DNA of 64,000 nucleotides from Melitaea cinxia. Taxonomy: Eukaryota; Arthropoda; Insecta; Lepidoptera; Nymphalidae. Shown here piece by piece: positions 43,801-54,815 of this stretch; within the stretch, counting starts at the first letter, position 1; every line of letters starts with the position of its first letter. A program made the position numbers and the translations under genes. The stretch is from contig NC_059409.1 in the NCBI RefSeq assembly GCF_905220565.1, forward strand, positions 5,835,501-5,899,500, written 5' to 3'. The notes under the pieces are model-generated. The model was not told the origin of the DNA, ran no database searches, and saw only the letters and a list, made by a program, of their open reading frames with translations.

Positions 43801-44809
43801 AGATGTTAGAATTTGGGTTTCCTCAGACTTGCGTTTCAATGTATTTTGTATTACTGTATTAAAATTGTTTCTGCTGGTACTTTTATTCTTCCTCTCCGTT
43901 ATTTATAAGTTTACCTGAAATTATAAATACAGCCTTTAACACTGTTTAATATTACATAAAATTGGAAAGATATTTGTTCGTCCATATGGGAAAATACAAT
44001 GTTCGGTACTAGGGACTCATAGAACATAACTGAAGTAGAAGTAACCTTAAATATTTAATATAATACAAGTTTTAAGAATTAAATGTAAAAAATATCAAAC
44101 AAAATTTAAATGGTATTAGGAATCACACGTAAACAACAGCGCACGTATCTTCCATCAATCATTATTTTTTAGAATACACGTGACATACCGTTCCCTAGCA
44201 AAATAAATTCATCTACTCTCACGCCCTGTACGAGAGGGACTAACTGTTGCCGCGGATTAAGTAGTAGTGCCTCTTTCTTTTTCCCTGCAAATGACCTTTT
44301 TTGTTCGTTTTTTTTTTGTGTCATAGATTTCGTATTCGTTCGGCTCTACCGTCCATTCGGCGCTAGGTGTTCCTTACCTAAAAAGCAGCGTAAACTAACG
44401 TAACTTCATTTCTAAAGATCGACCGATATTTATCTACCACTGTCTGCTTTAATCCGTTGATTCTGAGTGTTAAAGTAGTAGCATTAATGTTTTTACTCAT
44501 ATACTTGCTTAATTATTTTAATGTTATTTTTTTTCCTATTTCATTACAATTCCATCGGCTTGATTTCCTATCGACCATCGTTCTTCAATCTCTGTGAGGC
44601 ACACGAATACTAACACTTGACGCAGATGATAGAGAAATATTTTAAACTACCAGGCGATGTTAGTTTTGGTAAACTTTTTTTTTTTTGATAATTCGATTCA
44701 GCCACGTAAATGGTGTCTCAGGTAGGTAGGTATACGAGCTATATACTGTCATACCCCTAATTATATTTTATGTACTTTTTGTAACATTATATTATCATCA
44801 TCATTACAT
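43801..44809. other. AT-rich DNA with a GC-richer patch at 44205-44400
   Basis: The patch ('ttgccgcggattaagtagta', 'ccgtccattcggcgctaggt') matches no repeat in the window and has no open frame. Confidence 0.35.
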
Positions 44810-44998
44810 ACTATAAAATAAAGTCGCTACTCGCTGTCTGTATGCTTAGACCTTTAAAACTACGCAACGGGTTTTGATGTGGTTTTTTTAGTAAATAGAG
44901 TGATTCCAGATTAGGGTTTATATGTATAATACAAGCATAATATAGTAGAAGAACACTGATTGTTTTTGCAACCGTGCAAAGTGGGGAGGGGTCACTAG
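44810..44998 (+). mobile_element. Helitron-like family K copy
   Basis: From 'aaagtcgctactcgctgtct' through 'tacgcaacgggttttgatgt' to 'aaccgtgcaaagtggggagg' and CTAG at 44995-44998, followed by T. Its end resembles that at 53066-53102. Confidence 0.55.
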
Positions 44999-45004
44999 TT
45001 TAAA

Positions 45005-45944
45005 AAAAACTAATATGAAATCCCTTTTATCTTACCCCACAGGACGTTATGCTATTTTCAGATCCCCGTTACTTTATACAACCTATCACATCAAACTAAT
45101 GCTTCTCATTTTTACGACTTAACAAGACCACCTAGGGACATTAGAAGGCTTATATATAAATTGGATAATCTAAAATAGCAATATTTTATTATCTTAACCG
45201 GATGTCTGCTGACAGCATATATCCCTGTACATACTACGCTTACTATGTATTTAGTACTGTATAATCAATCATTCTGATTCATCGAACTACTTAAAACGAA
45301 TTCCCCATAAAGTCTTCAAGGTTAGTAAATTAATTCTAAGCTTCGTTCAAATGTCTTGTACTGTTATAAATTGTTTGAAAAGGTATTCCCTTTTGATCCC
45401 TATAAAGTGTCGAAAATTGACCGTTAAACATGTCAATATAGACGAAATCGGTATTATAAATGGAACTAGTTTAGTTCCACAACCCAGTTCACACATATAA
45501 AGGCAGAAGTAATAAGTATTTCGTTTAAAGTAGGGCGGCGATCAAACTTTCATTGGAATATCGTTCGAGCATTGATCATTCAAACGTTAAGTAGATTTAA
45601 TATTAATATTTTAAACGTTAAACAATTTATTATAATATTTTCCTAAAAGATAAATCTATTTATCGAAAAATAATAAGTAATACTAGACACGCACCTCAGA
45701 CACGCACAGTTTAATTCAAACCATCTCCAAAAAATTAGTTCACACTCATCCATATATCGTTCAAATTTTCATCATACAATATATAATATACATATACTTT
45801 TTATTATCTTAAATTCAAACACATTTTTGTAAATTTGTAATGGATGACACTTAGGGTTAATAAAGTTTTTCTTTTCAATCATTAGAATAACACATTTAAA
45901 GGTACAAGGCTAAAAATGTTGTTGTAATTTTTTATCTGTGTTAC
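45005..45944. other. AT-rich non-coding DNA
   Basis: No recognised feature. Confidence 0.4.
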
Positions 45945-46125
45945 CTCAGAACTTTTTACTAGATAAAACGATTTCGATGACTTTTTTAATCGAAAATGGT
46001 GCTTATGTACATGTACTTTTTGAGTTATGTCTAATAATGCGTATTTACATGACTATTTTTTCGTCGACCTACGTCGTATTACTAAGTCGGTTTTTTTTTT
46101 CGTTTGCATGCAAATAGAGTTATCA
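45945..46125 (+). repeat. Family D 3' part
   Basis: 'ttacctcagaactttttact' to 'taagtcggtttttt' and the palindrome 'gtttgcatgcaaat', the 3' terminus also seen at 54225-54243. Confidence 0.65.
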
Positions 46126-47129
46126 CCTTCATTTTCTTTACTATAAAGTTTTCGAGTCAATATGCTCTAAGTTGTAAAAGAATGATTACTTGCGGGACTT
46201 TTAAATATTCTGATAATTGTCGATCCTAAAAGTGGTATCGTCTGTATAGCATACGATTTCTACCAAAATGGAAACATTCAACTATTCGAACAACTATTGA
46301 TACAACTGAAGTAACTTTTCAATGATTGTAAAATAACGACCTACGACCTAGTTACAAAACTTATCGATAAAAAAAAACTGCCATACAATATAATTTGTCT
46401 GGAAAGTCTTAACGCAATATAATTTTCACAGATTTTGATAAACGAACTTAGATATAATGCGATGCGTTGTGTGTTTAAAGTTGGTTAACATTTAGTGTTC
46501 GAGTACGAGGAAAAAATTGAATACATTTCTAGACTCAACAGGCTTCAATTTAGTAAAATCCGTAATAAGCTCACCCGCCGTCGCAAAAACTTTACCCTTT
46601 TAATCTGAGTAATCGGAGTAATGCCTGACCAATTGTTTTTAATTGTTGTTAACACCAAGTCCAGTACAAGTAAAAGTAATTTTATTCAATTTATTTAATC
46701 TTATTGCGATTATTTTAACCATAGTACATTTTTATTGTTTTTTTTTTAAATTCAGTGTATAGGCTTTTACTCGTAACAGGATTTTTATAATATTTTTGTC
46801 AAATATTTCTTTAATATTAAAAAAACACAGTTAAAGATGTCTATACGCATCCTAATCCCAATTAGATTTATTTAATTTAATTTCTATACATTCAATAAAT
46901 ATAATTATGATAAATTATTGATGAATATCCGTTTTTTATAGTAATAATATATAGTAATAATATAATAATTAGTCTGTAATTTATAGTAATTTAAAAATTA
47001 AACGAACCTTGATAAAATTCAAAATATAAAAAAATTAACTTTAAAAACGAATACGAAAGTGATACTGTAATAAGTACCAATAATCCGTTAGAAAACACAA
47101 ATTGATCCAATAAATTAAAGTATACTGAA
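46126..47129. other. AT-rich non-coding DNA
   Basis: No recognised feature. Confidence 0.4.
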
Positions 47130-47350
47130 GAGCCTTTTCTGGCACTTTTCTACCAATTTCTCGGGACATCAAAATGATGAAGGGGCAATAAAACGGACAC
47201 CAAGTCCATCATAAATGACCCGAGGGTCGTTACCATTCCTTTAATATCTTAATGATGACGATAAAATATCTTTAGGTCACATCGAGATGGACATGGGATT
47301 TCCATCGCGTAAGAATGATATCCATTAAATGTGGCCTAGATGAAGCTGTC
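47130..47350. other. Non-repetitive island of higher complexity
   Basis: This stretch has balanced composition ('aatgacccgagggtcgttac', 'cacatcgagatggacatggg') and homeodomain-like cores (TTAATGAT, ATTAAATG). It has no open frame and no match to the repeat families. It may be a regulatory element; no direct evidence. Confidence 0.25.
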
Positions 47351-47962
47351 CTACTTCTATATTAAAAATATATAGAGTACAGACCGCTATGAGTTTAATG
47401 CGCGATGATGCAACCTCCATTATGAGTGGCTCTTAAAGATTTTATTGGATTTGTGTGTGAGGACATGTGTCTTTATCGGTTAATAAACACTCAATTATTT
47501 TGTGTTACTACATACACTAATGTTACTTGTGAGGAATTATCTATTATTCTTTCTTTTTTTCATTGATTTCTTATCAGTAATTTTACCCTCACTGCAATAT
47601 TATAAGAAGGTAAAACCATTGATTTACATTGTTCAGTACAGCATAGTGATTGTTCACAGTATTTCGTTTACATCCTTAAGATTGAATTGAAGCTCGAAGT
47701 AGTTGGTACTGGAACCACATCAGCGATCGGTATCGGAACCCTAATCTTCTATATATTAATACGTGAAGCAAAAACTTTGTACCCCTTGTTATTAAAATTG
47801 CATGGACGGAGGAGTATGAAATTTCGTAAACTTATAGTTTACATAGAGGAAGAGTGCAGAATACTAATATTTTTTTCAATTATACATAAAAAAAATACAT
47901 TATATCAATAAAAAAAACATTACATATTAACATGACAACATTACACATTAACATGATGATTT

Positions 47963-48247
47963 AACTGAGGTAGGGCATAGCAGGAATCTCCTGCTCAAAG
48001 TCTGGAGCAGCCCGACTGGGGTAGTACCTCGACCTTACAGAAGATCACAGCTAAATAATACTGCTTTCAAGCAGTATTTTGTTCCTGTTGGTGAGTAAGG
48101 TGACCAGAGCTCCTGGGGGAGATTGGGGATTGGATCGGCAACGCGCTTGCAATGCTTCTGGTGTTGCAGGCGTCTATAAGCTATGGAAATCTCTTACCAT
48201 CAGGTGAGCCGTACGCTTGTTTTCCGACCTAGTGATATAAAAAAAAT
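47963..48247 (+). mobile_element. SINE-C copy 2, full length
   Basis: Starts 'actgaggtagggcatagc', contains the 'taatactgctttcaagcagt' hairpin segment, 'ggtgaccagagctcctgg' and 'ggcgtctataagctatgg', and ends in an A run. It is the reference copy for this family here, about 280 bp. Confidence 0.8.
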
Positions 48248-49064
48248 GACTGTATTTCTTTAAGTAAAGTCTTTGACAATATAACCTTAATAATGTTCAA
48301 ACTTATAATTTAAATTAATTATGGTCGAATTTTGAACACTAGGCGAACACTAGTATCAATAATTAGTTGTTAAGTAACAAAAAATCTAGATATGGAGTCT
48401 TAAAAACTTCTGACAATTAAAAGTAAAAGTACGAATCAATCTTACTATCAAGACAATCTTCTTGAAATGAGTTTCCCAAATTGAAATTGAATGAAGCTAT
48501 AAAAATTGATGTTAATACAATGACCTACAAAATGGTATCTTTTTCAGGTATCAGATGAAAATGGACGCTTTCGAGTAAATTTTATGAATTGATTTTTCCA
48601 ATTATTTAACAAGATAAAAAAAAAATCCATTCAAATCTTTTTCTACCCACATTTTCACTTAAAAAAATTAAAGACGTCTTTATTAGAAAAAGGTGAAAAT
48701 AGGCCAGTTAATAAAATACATGGTACTTGATTCAAATATAGCCATATCACCTTTGAATTCGTACCGGAACATTAACGTGTTAGTACAGCACGGCACAAAC
48801 AATAAAAGCTATTTCAGTCGATACAGCCTTACATAATGCACCATTAAAGTCTTAGAAACATTTTAATGATTGTGAGTGATGACTTAATGACTGTTTTGAG
48901 ATTGTGTAAAGCAGAGTATTTATAAGGCGTATTAAGAAATAAATAATAATGTAAACAAAATTATTTTGACTTATTCAACTACAAATTAATTTAAGTAGAG
49001 ACTTACTACCTTTACTTACTTATTTTACCTTATTCTTTTGTCATTTAAGCTAAAATTGTTATAC
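48248..49064. other. AT-rich non-coding DNA
   Basis: No recognised feature. Confidence 0.4.
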
Positions 49065-49300
49065 TTTTTAACCGACTTCAAGTTCTTAATTCGACTTTTT
49101 CATGTTACCAGGCACTTTTAATGTATGTTAACTTTTGACCGGGTACACCCATTTCGATGATTTTTTTTATTTGCAAGGCTGATGCTTGTTTTATATCTTA
49201 CCCGTATTTTTTGAGTTATCCATAGTAATACGCATGGACTTGACTATTTTTTCGTCTACCAACATTGTTCCATGCAATTGAAGTCGCTTTTTTTCGTTTC
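49065..49300 (+). repeat. Family D copy
   Basis: It has both ends: 'taaccgacttcaagttctta' at the left and 'attgaagtcgctttttttcg' at the right. It gives the clearest view of the inverted ends of family D, with a length of about 235 bp. Confidence 0.65.
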
Positions 49301-49318
49301 CATCAAACTAATTTACAG

Positions 49319-49643
49319 ACTTATATCTTACTGGATATTACGTGAAATTTCTTGTGAAAGAATTATTTTATTTTCAAGTAATGTATGTATAAATCTTCCG
49401 TACGTTACTTCCCCAGGCGAGTTGCTGCATATTTTGAGCAGGATATTTCCTGCTGTGCATTACCTCGAAAATATAGTAAACGGTATTACGCAGTCAACCC
49501 TTTACAAATTCTGTTTGTCAAGTTGTGAAATATATCTGACATTATTGGCTGATATTAACTCTGATATTAATACAGAAATCGAGACGGTGCGTAATAAAAC
49601 ATTGGAATTATTACGTCTGCATCCTAATTATTCGCATACTTAA
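49319..49643 (+). CDS. Candidate coding exon, unidentified
   Basis: A plausible acceptor ('catcaaactaatttacag', AG at 49317-49318) leads into a frame open for about 107 codons to TAA at 49641-49643, with AATAAA at about 49668. The peptide is helical in character: 'GELLHILSRIFPAVHYLENI', 'TLYKFCLSSCEIYLTLLADI', then an acidic-basic end 'IETVRNKTLELLRLHPN'. The ATG at 49272 belongs to the family D element upstream and is unlikely to be the true start. Residue use is less biased than in neighbouring chance frames. It may be an orphan exon, a pseudogene or part of a gene shared with 49876-50163. Function unknown. Confidence 0.35.
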
Positions 49644-49875
49644 TTCGTTCATGTTCTTATGGCTAATAAATAAAATGAGGATGTTTTGGGTTATAAACTA
49701 ACTGATACATATGTAGGTCACGAACTCGTGTCAAGGAATTCACTTACGTCTTTTCTTACTCGCACTTACGTGATGATATGCTTCGTGGCACAGAATAGAA
49801 AAAATCTTTTAGAAAAATTCTAAACGTAATGTATAATAGGAAATCGAATGCAAGTAAAGTCAAGCATGACTTGGC

Positions 49876-50163
49876 ATGAAATATGAATTGAAAATTTGCT
49901 GGATGGCCCTAGTCGAAGTTACATATATATTTTTTCTTATATCGAGAAAAAAAATTCCAAAGAACTTTCAAGACATCCGGATTGTTATATGCTTGTGTGT
50001 GAAATTTTGTAAAGAAATTATTGTGCAATATGCAGCGAGACTAAAGGATATTTCAGTTACTCTCGAGATTTTCGATGAAAAATTGTCTTCCGGAGCAATT
50101 TTACGAGACTATCTTTGTGACAGATTAAATATTTTATTAAAACTTGATGATGTTTGTAGTTGA
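49876..50163 (+). CDS. Candidate coding frame, unidentified
   Basis: This 95-codon frame ends in TGA. It starts at an ATG but with a hydrophobic, low-information beginning. The better part is 'IVQYAARLKDISVTLEIF' and 'ILRDYLCDRLNILLKLDD', amphipathic and repeat-free. It lies 230 bp downstream of the previous candidate on the same strand in another frame. An intron from 'gacg|gtgcgt' (about 49587) to 'caatatgcag|cgag' (about 50037) could in principle join the two, but this is speculation. No domain recognised. Confidence 0.3.
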   Translation: MKYELKICWMALVEVTYIFFLISRKKIPKNFQDIRIVICLCVKFCKEIIVQYAARLKDISVTLEIFDEKLSSGAILRDYLCDRLNILLKLDDVCS

Positions 50164-50299
50164 AAATTGATTGGAATTTTCTAGAAAATATACTACAATA
50201 CTTGTTTATAGTATAAAATAATGTATAAAACCGTAAATATAGGCAAATGAAAATGTGTATATGAACGTTTGAATTATATCACTATGATGACTGTATGAG

Positions 50300-50500
50300 T
50301 TGTATTTTTTTATGTGTCCCAGAAGTTTTGACTGGGTGTTTGACTGCGAGTTTTTGAGTAATCTTTGATAATATTTACTTGAATATATGTGTGTGAAAAT
50401 GTTACTAGTAGACTTTTTTTTAAATTATTTATGTTTTTTGATACTGTCGACAAAACTAAATAAAGACACGTGTTTTTTATTTCACTTAATAGTTTGAATC
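50300..50500 (+). repeat. Family D scrap and shared LINE-like 3' end (copy 1)
   Basis: 50325-50390 has family D wording ('tttgagtaatctttgataat'). 50395-50500 ('actgtcgacaaaactaaata' to 'atttcacttaatagtttgaa') recurs at 61030-61130 in the same orientation. Confidence 0.6.
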
Positions 50501-50524
50501 AATATGATTAAATATAATTTATAG

Positions 50525-50573
50525 GTTATTGTCTACACAATAATCTAATTTGTTCTTAATTTAATTAATTTGT
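50525..50573. repeat. Short dispersed repeat with inner palindrome (copy 1)
   Basis: 'ttattgtctacacaataa' followed by 'tctaatttgttcttaattta' matches 53705-53752 with a few changes. Confidence 0.6.
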
Positions 50574-52287
50574 TCAAAAGTTTTACAACTTTAATTTGTA
50601 TGATTTATTTTTGTGTTACCCACACATTAGGAAATTCTAAACAATTTTTACGGTAAGTTGGAGATGCAGGTTCTATCCCCGCTGGAACAGTCGTTTTTTG
50701 CTATGATATTAAAAATTATTTACAACTTTAATCTGTAAAAAAGGCTCGAGAAGTGCTTTTGTTGCCTATTTAAATAAGGAAAATTTTGGTTTAGTCTTAA
50801 TAGATTTATTTACGCGTGTCTTTAACTATATAATTGACAGAAATTTATGAATCTTCTTAAAATTTCGTATCAATGAAATAGGTTAAAGATAATCGCTAGT
50901 ACTAAAAACCAGTTGAAATTATACAGAAGTGCACGCGAGTTGAGTAATAAAATTAGCATAACAGGCGCCTTAATGACCTGTAACCAATTTGCCCCTTTTC
51001 GTAGCTGTAACGTTTTAAAATGGTTTCCATTTGTCACTGGATTTAAAATGGCCTTTTAAACCTCCCTATAACAAATCGGGATCAAGGTCGTATTACCCTA
51101 CACAGAGGTTCAACGTACGACAACTATAAAACAAGAGAGTAATTCATACATTGTTTTTAACGCTAAAATAACTGTCTCTAATTTTATATGTAGGACGTTT
51201 ATAAAAGCGTCACAATATGATATTAAATAACAAAAAAAAAATTGTACTTATTATTTTGTTCAATGATTCTGATTGGTTTAGAACAAATTAATTTTAAAAG
51301 CTAATCACATAGTGAATAAATATTATATTTTGAGCTCTTTGCAACCTGTATTTTAAATTAGAATGCATAAAATGGTAGCTATTCAATTAAAAAAAAATCG
51401 AAAGATACATCATACGTAAATTGAATTTAGTAAAACTTTTAAATGCATGAACTTCTCAAATATAATTATTCAGTTAAAAATGATGATGAAAAAAGTAATT
51501 ACTTATACTATACATAGTAAAAATAATAAAATATTTTAATATGTAAAATATTTAAGTATTTTCACACTCTTTTTTCTACATAATAATAAATTTAAAACAT
51601 AAAAATTACACGTGTAGGTTTACATATTAATTAGATGTTCGCATGTTTCATTAACATATTATCTCACGCCTAAAGAGTGTTATATTAGGTAACGCCTATG
51701 TATATTATGTTATAATGACTAGCCCTAGGGTAATTCTATATGTACATAGGTTCATAATATGTATCATACTGTAACGTATATACTTCTATATATTATATCT
51801 TAAACTAAACACATATGATCATTATCTATTTTAAATATCTTTTTTGGGTAAAAAAGCTTATTAATTAAAAGATCACATTTTACGTGTTATCCGAAAGTAA
51901 GGATTGCCATTGCTCTTGAATTTCTATTAATTTATATAAAAAGAAAACTTGAACACAAATTTTCCTACTCTACTTTACAAAATGTGAATCATCATCAGTA
52001 TTTCCCTAATAGGTGTTTATGTTATCAAATAATGTCACTGGCTCGTCAACCATATAGAACTGTTTTAAAAAATATATAATATTTAATTTGTCGATAATTT
52101 TTTAAATTTACTTTTAGAAATATGATTTGTCATTAATAACGTGTATGCATATTTTAACTAAATTTATACAAACACAAAATATTAACGAATCTCATTTCGT
52201 GATGTTCGTCTCTACGTGATTAATTCAACAAAATTTATCATTTCATTTCTCGAAATTAAGCCTTTTTAGGTCCTCATCCCGGGAGAT
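50574..52287. other. Repeat-poor AT-rich DNA with a balanced island at 50960-51120
   Basis: The island ('aatttgccccttttcgtagc', 'atcgggatcaaggtcgtatt') contains the repeated core 'ttttaaaatgg' and no open frame. The remainder is featureless AT-rich DNA. Confidence 0.3.
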
Positions 52288-52375
52288 TGATAGGGACAAG
52301 ATAAAACTTGACGAGGGTGCTTCAGATAAGCAATCGGATAAAAATTAGTAAAAAAACAGGATTAAGATAAGATTA
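52288..52375. promoter_or_regulatory. Cluster of four GATA motifs
   Basis: AGATAA (52299-52304), AGATAAG (52324-52330), GGATAA (52336-52341) and AGATAAG (52366-52372) lie within 75 bp, next to GATTA/TAATT cores. GATA factors bind such sites. The density could mark an enhancer, but AT-rich DNA raises the chance background. Confidence 0.25.
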
Positions 52376-52859
52376 ATTGCAATCCTCGTTACAAGTACTT
52401 GATGTAGCTTTGTTTTATGTGAGTACTTTGAACGATTAGAGATTGAGGATTGACCCAGTTTCTGTCTAGTCTTAATCGAGCTATTCAATTAATTTACCTG
52501 TCATTATATAGTACAAGATAGCAGGTAATTGACTACATGTAGTACACAGTAGAACCTTTATATATCATTCTATATGTAGGTATGAAATTTTATATTATAC
52601 AAATGATCAAAATTGGCAAATAAAGCTACACGTTCTTCATAAGCATGGAGTACATTTAATCAATTTTATGAATTTATTCAGTCTTTCATTGTAAAATAAA
52701 TTTGCTGAAAATTAATAATCATAAGGCCTTAATTAGTTATTTTGGAGTTAAAGCGACATAGTTTTAGTTATTCAAAATAGTTCTGAAAACATTTTAAAAC
52801 TTAAGGTTTTAAATTCCGCCCCTTTACTACGTATGCTACAGCTGCAGAACCTATTGTTA

Positions 52860-53040
52860 CGGCGGACGATAATGTCGAGAACATTCTAGAAGGTGTGAGA
52901 AAGAAAATATTCTCAAACTTTCTCGAATATCCTGGAGCCTAGCTCTCTGAATATATAAGAGCCCGGTGTCGCCCGCCAGAGTTAGTTCGATTTGAAAAGC
53001 GAAACAAGCGATTTCGAAACGAAAAGGAAAAAAGTTATTT
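52860..53040 (+). promoter_or_regulatory. Heat-shock (hsp70-type) promoter and 5' leader without a gene
   Basis: A perfect heat-shock element GAA-nn-TTC-nn-GAA is at 52880-52892, and a second unit TTC-nn-GAA-nn-TCC at 52920-52932, 20 bp upstream of the TATA box (TATATAAG, 52952-52959). The predicted start is near 52980 at 'cagagttagttcg', followed by an A-rich leader ('gaaaagcgaaacaagcga', 'cgaaacgaaaagg') of the kind that lets insect hsp70 mRNA be translated in heat. HSF trimers would bind the elements. No hsp ORF follows: the leader stops near 53040 and runs into a Helitron-like terminus. The motifs are read directly; hsp70 origin is inferred from their arrangement and the leader. Confidence 0.75.
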
Positions 53041-53102
53041 AAAAAAATTAGGAATTGGAATTTTTTGTTAAATACCCGTGCAAAGCCGGGCCGGAAAGCT
53101 AG
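53041..53102 (+). mobile_element. Helitron-like 3' terminus behind the heat-shock promoter
   Basis: 'acccgtgcaaagccgggccg' carries a CCCG/CGGG stem, followed by 'gaaagCTAG' (CTAG 53099-53102) and T. This is the same end design as families G, K and F. The matching 5' end was not located, so how much upstream sequence belongs to the element is unknown. Confidence 0.55.
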
Positions 53103-53109
53103 TACATTT

Positions 53110-53514
53110 TTATAAAGAAATAATTAAAGTGAAAGAAAGGGAGCCTTCGTTTTAGCGAAAACTACTATAAATTATTTAAATTACAATGCTACTAACCTCA
53201 CAAATCTTGAGTTGTGAATACACTTCAAAATTATTATATTATAATTTTTTAACGTCAAAGTGACCCTAATTTATCTACGTCTGGCATGCAAATATAATTT
53301 AAGTAGAATGTTCTAAGCTGAACACATGTAACCGTATATATATTTCTAGGATAAACTAACATTTTGACTGTTAACAAATTTATTTTTCTAACCCTCATTT
53401 ATCATACAATATATGTATATATATATATCATTATATATCATATATCATTTTTAAATATTATATAATATAATAATAATACATAAAATATTTAATTCTTGAT
53501 ATATTAATAAAAAT
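53110..53514. other. AT-rich non-coding DNA
   Basis: No recognised feature. Confidence 0.4.
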
Positions 53515-54245
53515 TATCCTCTTTTTAATCGATTCCAAAAAGGAGGAGGTTTCTCAATTCGACCGTATATATATTAGGGGTTAGAAAAAAAAAAAAATAT
53601 ATATATATATATATATATTATGTATGTATGTTCGGGGATAACTTCGTCGTTTATAAACCGATTTTGATAATAATTCTTTTGTTGGAAAGGAGATATCCCT
53701 GGTAGATTATTGTGTAGACAATAACCTAATTTATTCTTAACTTAATTAACTACCTCTCACCGATTCGGAATTAAATCCTACAGAGAATAATTGGTATGAA
53801 ACACCGAATTTATTTTCTTAAAAAGAAAAACTGTCAAATAGCTTGACCATATAATTCTTATTTTAGTTATATGTATGTTCGGGGATAACTCCGTCGTTTA
53901 TGAACCAATTTTGATAGTCCTTGTTTCGTTGGATAAAAAAATTTCCCTAGTTTGGTACCATGATAAGGAAACCAGAATTTGATGATGGGATCCCAGAGAA
54001 ATCGAAGGAAACTCTCGAAAATCCGCATAACTTTTTACTGGGTGTACCGATTTTGATGATTTTTAATTTAATCGAAAGCCGGTGTTTATCATGTTGTCAC
54101 ATTTAAATTTCATCGAGATCTGATTACAACTTTTGGAGCAATCTTTGATAATGCGTATTTACATGACTAATTTTTCGTCTACCTACGTTGTATTACTTGT
54201 CTATATAATTGAAGTCGATTTTTTTTTTCGTTTGCCTGCAAACAT
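53515..54245 (+). repeat. Family D: two partly duplicated copies with an insertion between
   Basis: 53515-53700 and 53870-54245 both contain 'gttcggggataact(t/c)cgtcg' and 'ttttgata(a/g)t'. The second copy is complete at its 3' end, through 'ccagaatttgatgatgggat', 'tgcgtatttacatgactaat' and the palindrome GTTTGC-CT-GCAAAC at about 54230-54243. An (AT)n run covers 53595-53620. Between the copies lies 53701-53870, containing the short repeat shared with 50525-50573. Confidence 0.7.
53705..53752. repeat. Short dispersed repeat with inner palindrome (copy 2)
   Basis: The partner of 50525-50573. Its first 18 bp are the reverse complement of the partner's first 18 bp, because that part is nearly self-complementary. 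Confidence 0.6.
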
Positions 54246-54529
54246 AATTATAATACGATGTAATAACACAAGTTTACTTGAAATTTAATTAAGAACACTT
54301 TCTTACAATGTTATTATACGAGAGTGCCTAGGAATATGAAAAAAATACTTACAGTTATATAAATGAAAAATATTATATTAATATGTAACAGAAAATAATA
54401 TATACCTAACTGTTAATTACAAAATATATCACAGAATTTTGAAAATGCTGGAACTTATTAATTTTATAATTACTTTGAACAATGCCGCAAATATTTCTTA
54501 GATGTCTTTGTTACGCCAGCGTTTCTATT

Positions 54530-54815
54530 TATCTATACGAATAAATAAATTTGGAGAGTCTGCTTGTAATATTGAAATAACCACTTTTTTCTAAATGCAT
54601 ATGGATGTAAATACGGTAGACATACCAAAATAACATTATAATCTCTGAAACGGCTGGACCGATTTTGACGAGACAATCACTGACAGATAACTGATTTAAT
54701 AAGGAGTAACTTAGGCTGGTTTTATTTTAGATTTTTTTTTAAATTTATAACTCTAAGACTGAATAATAACTATTTCTTTAAAATTCCACGCAGACGAAGT
54801 CGCGGGCACAGCTAG
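54530..54815 (+). mobile_element. Helitron-like family G copy
   Basis: 'atttggagagtctgcttgta', 'aacggctggaccgattttga' and 'ccacgcagacgaagtcgcgg', ending in CTAG at 54812-54815 followed by T. The (GTCT)n tract of the 18620 copy is absent. Confidence 0.65.

Noticed and set aside
44218..44240. 'ctgtacgagagggac' resembling the 28S rRNA sarcin-ricin loop
   Set aside because: Only about a dozen bases match and nothing around resembles rRNA.
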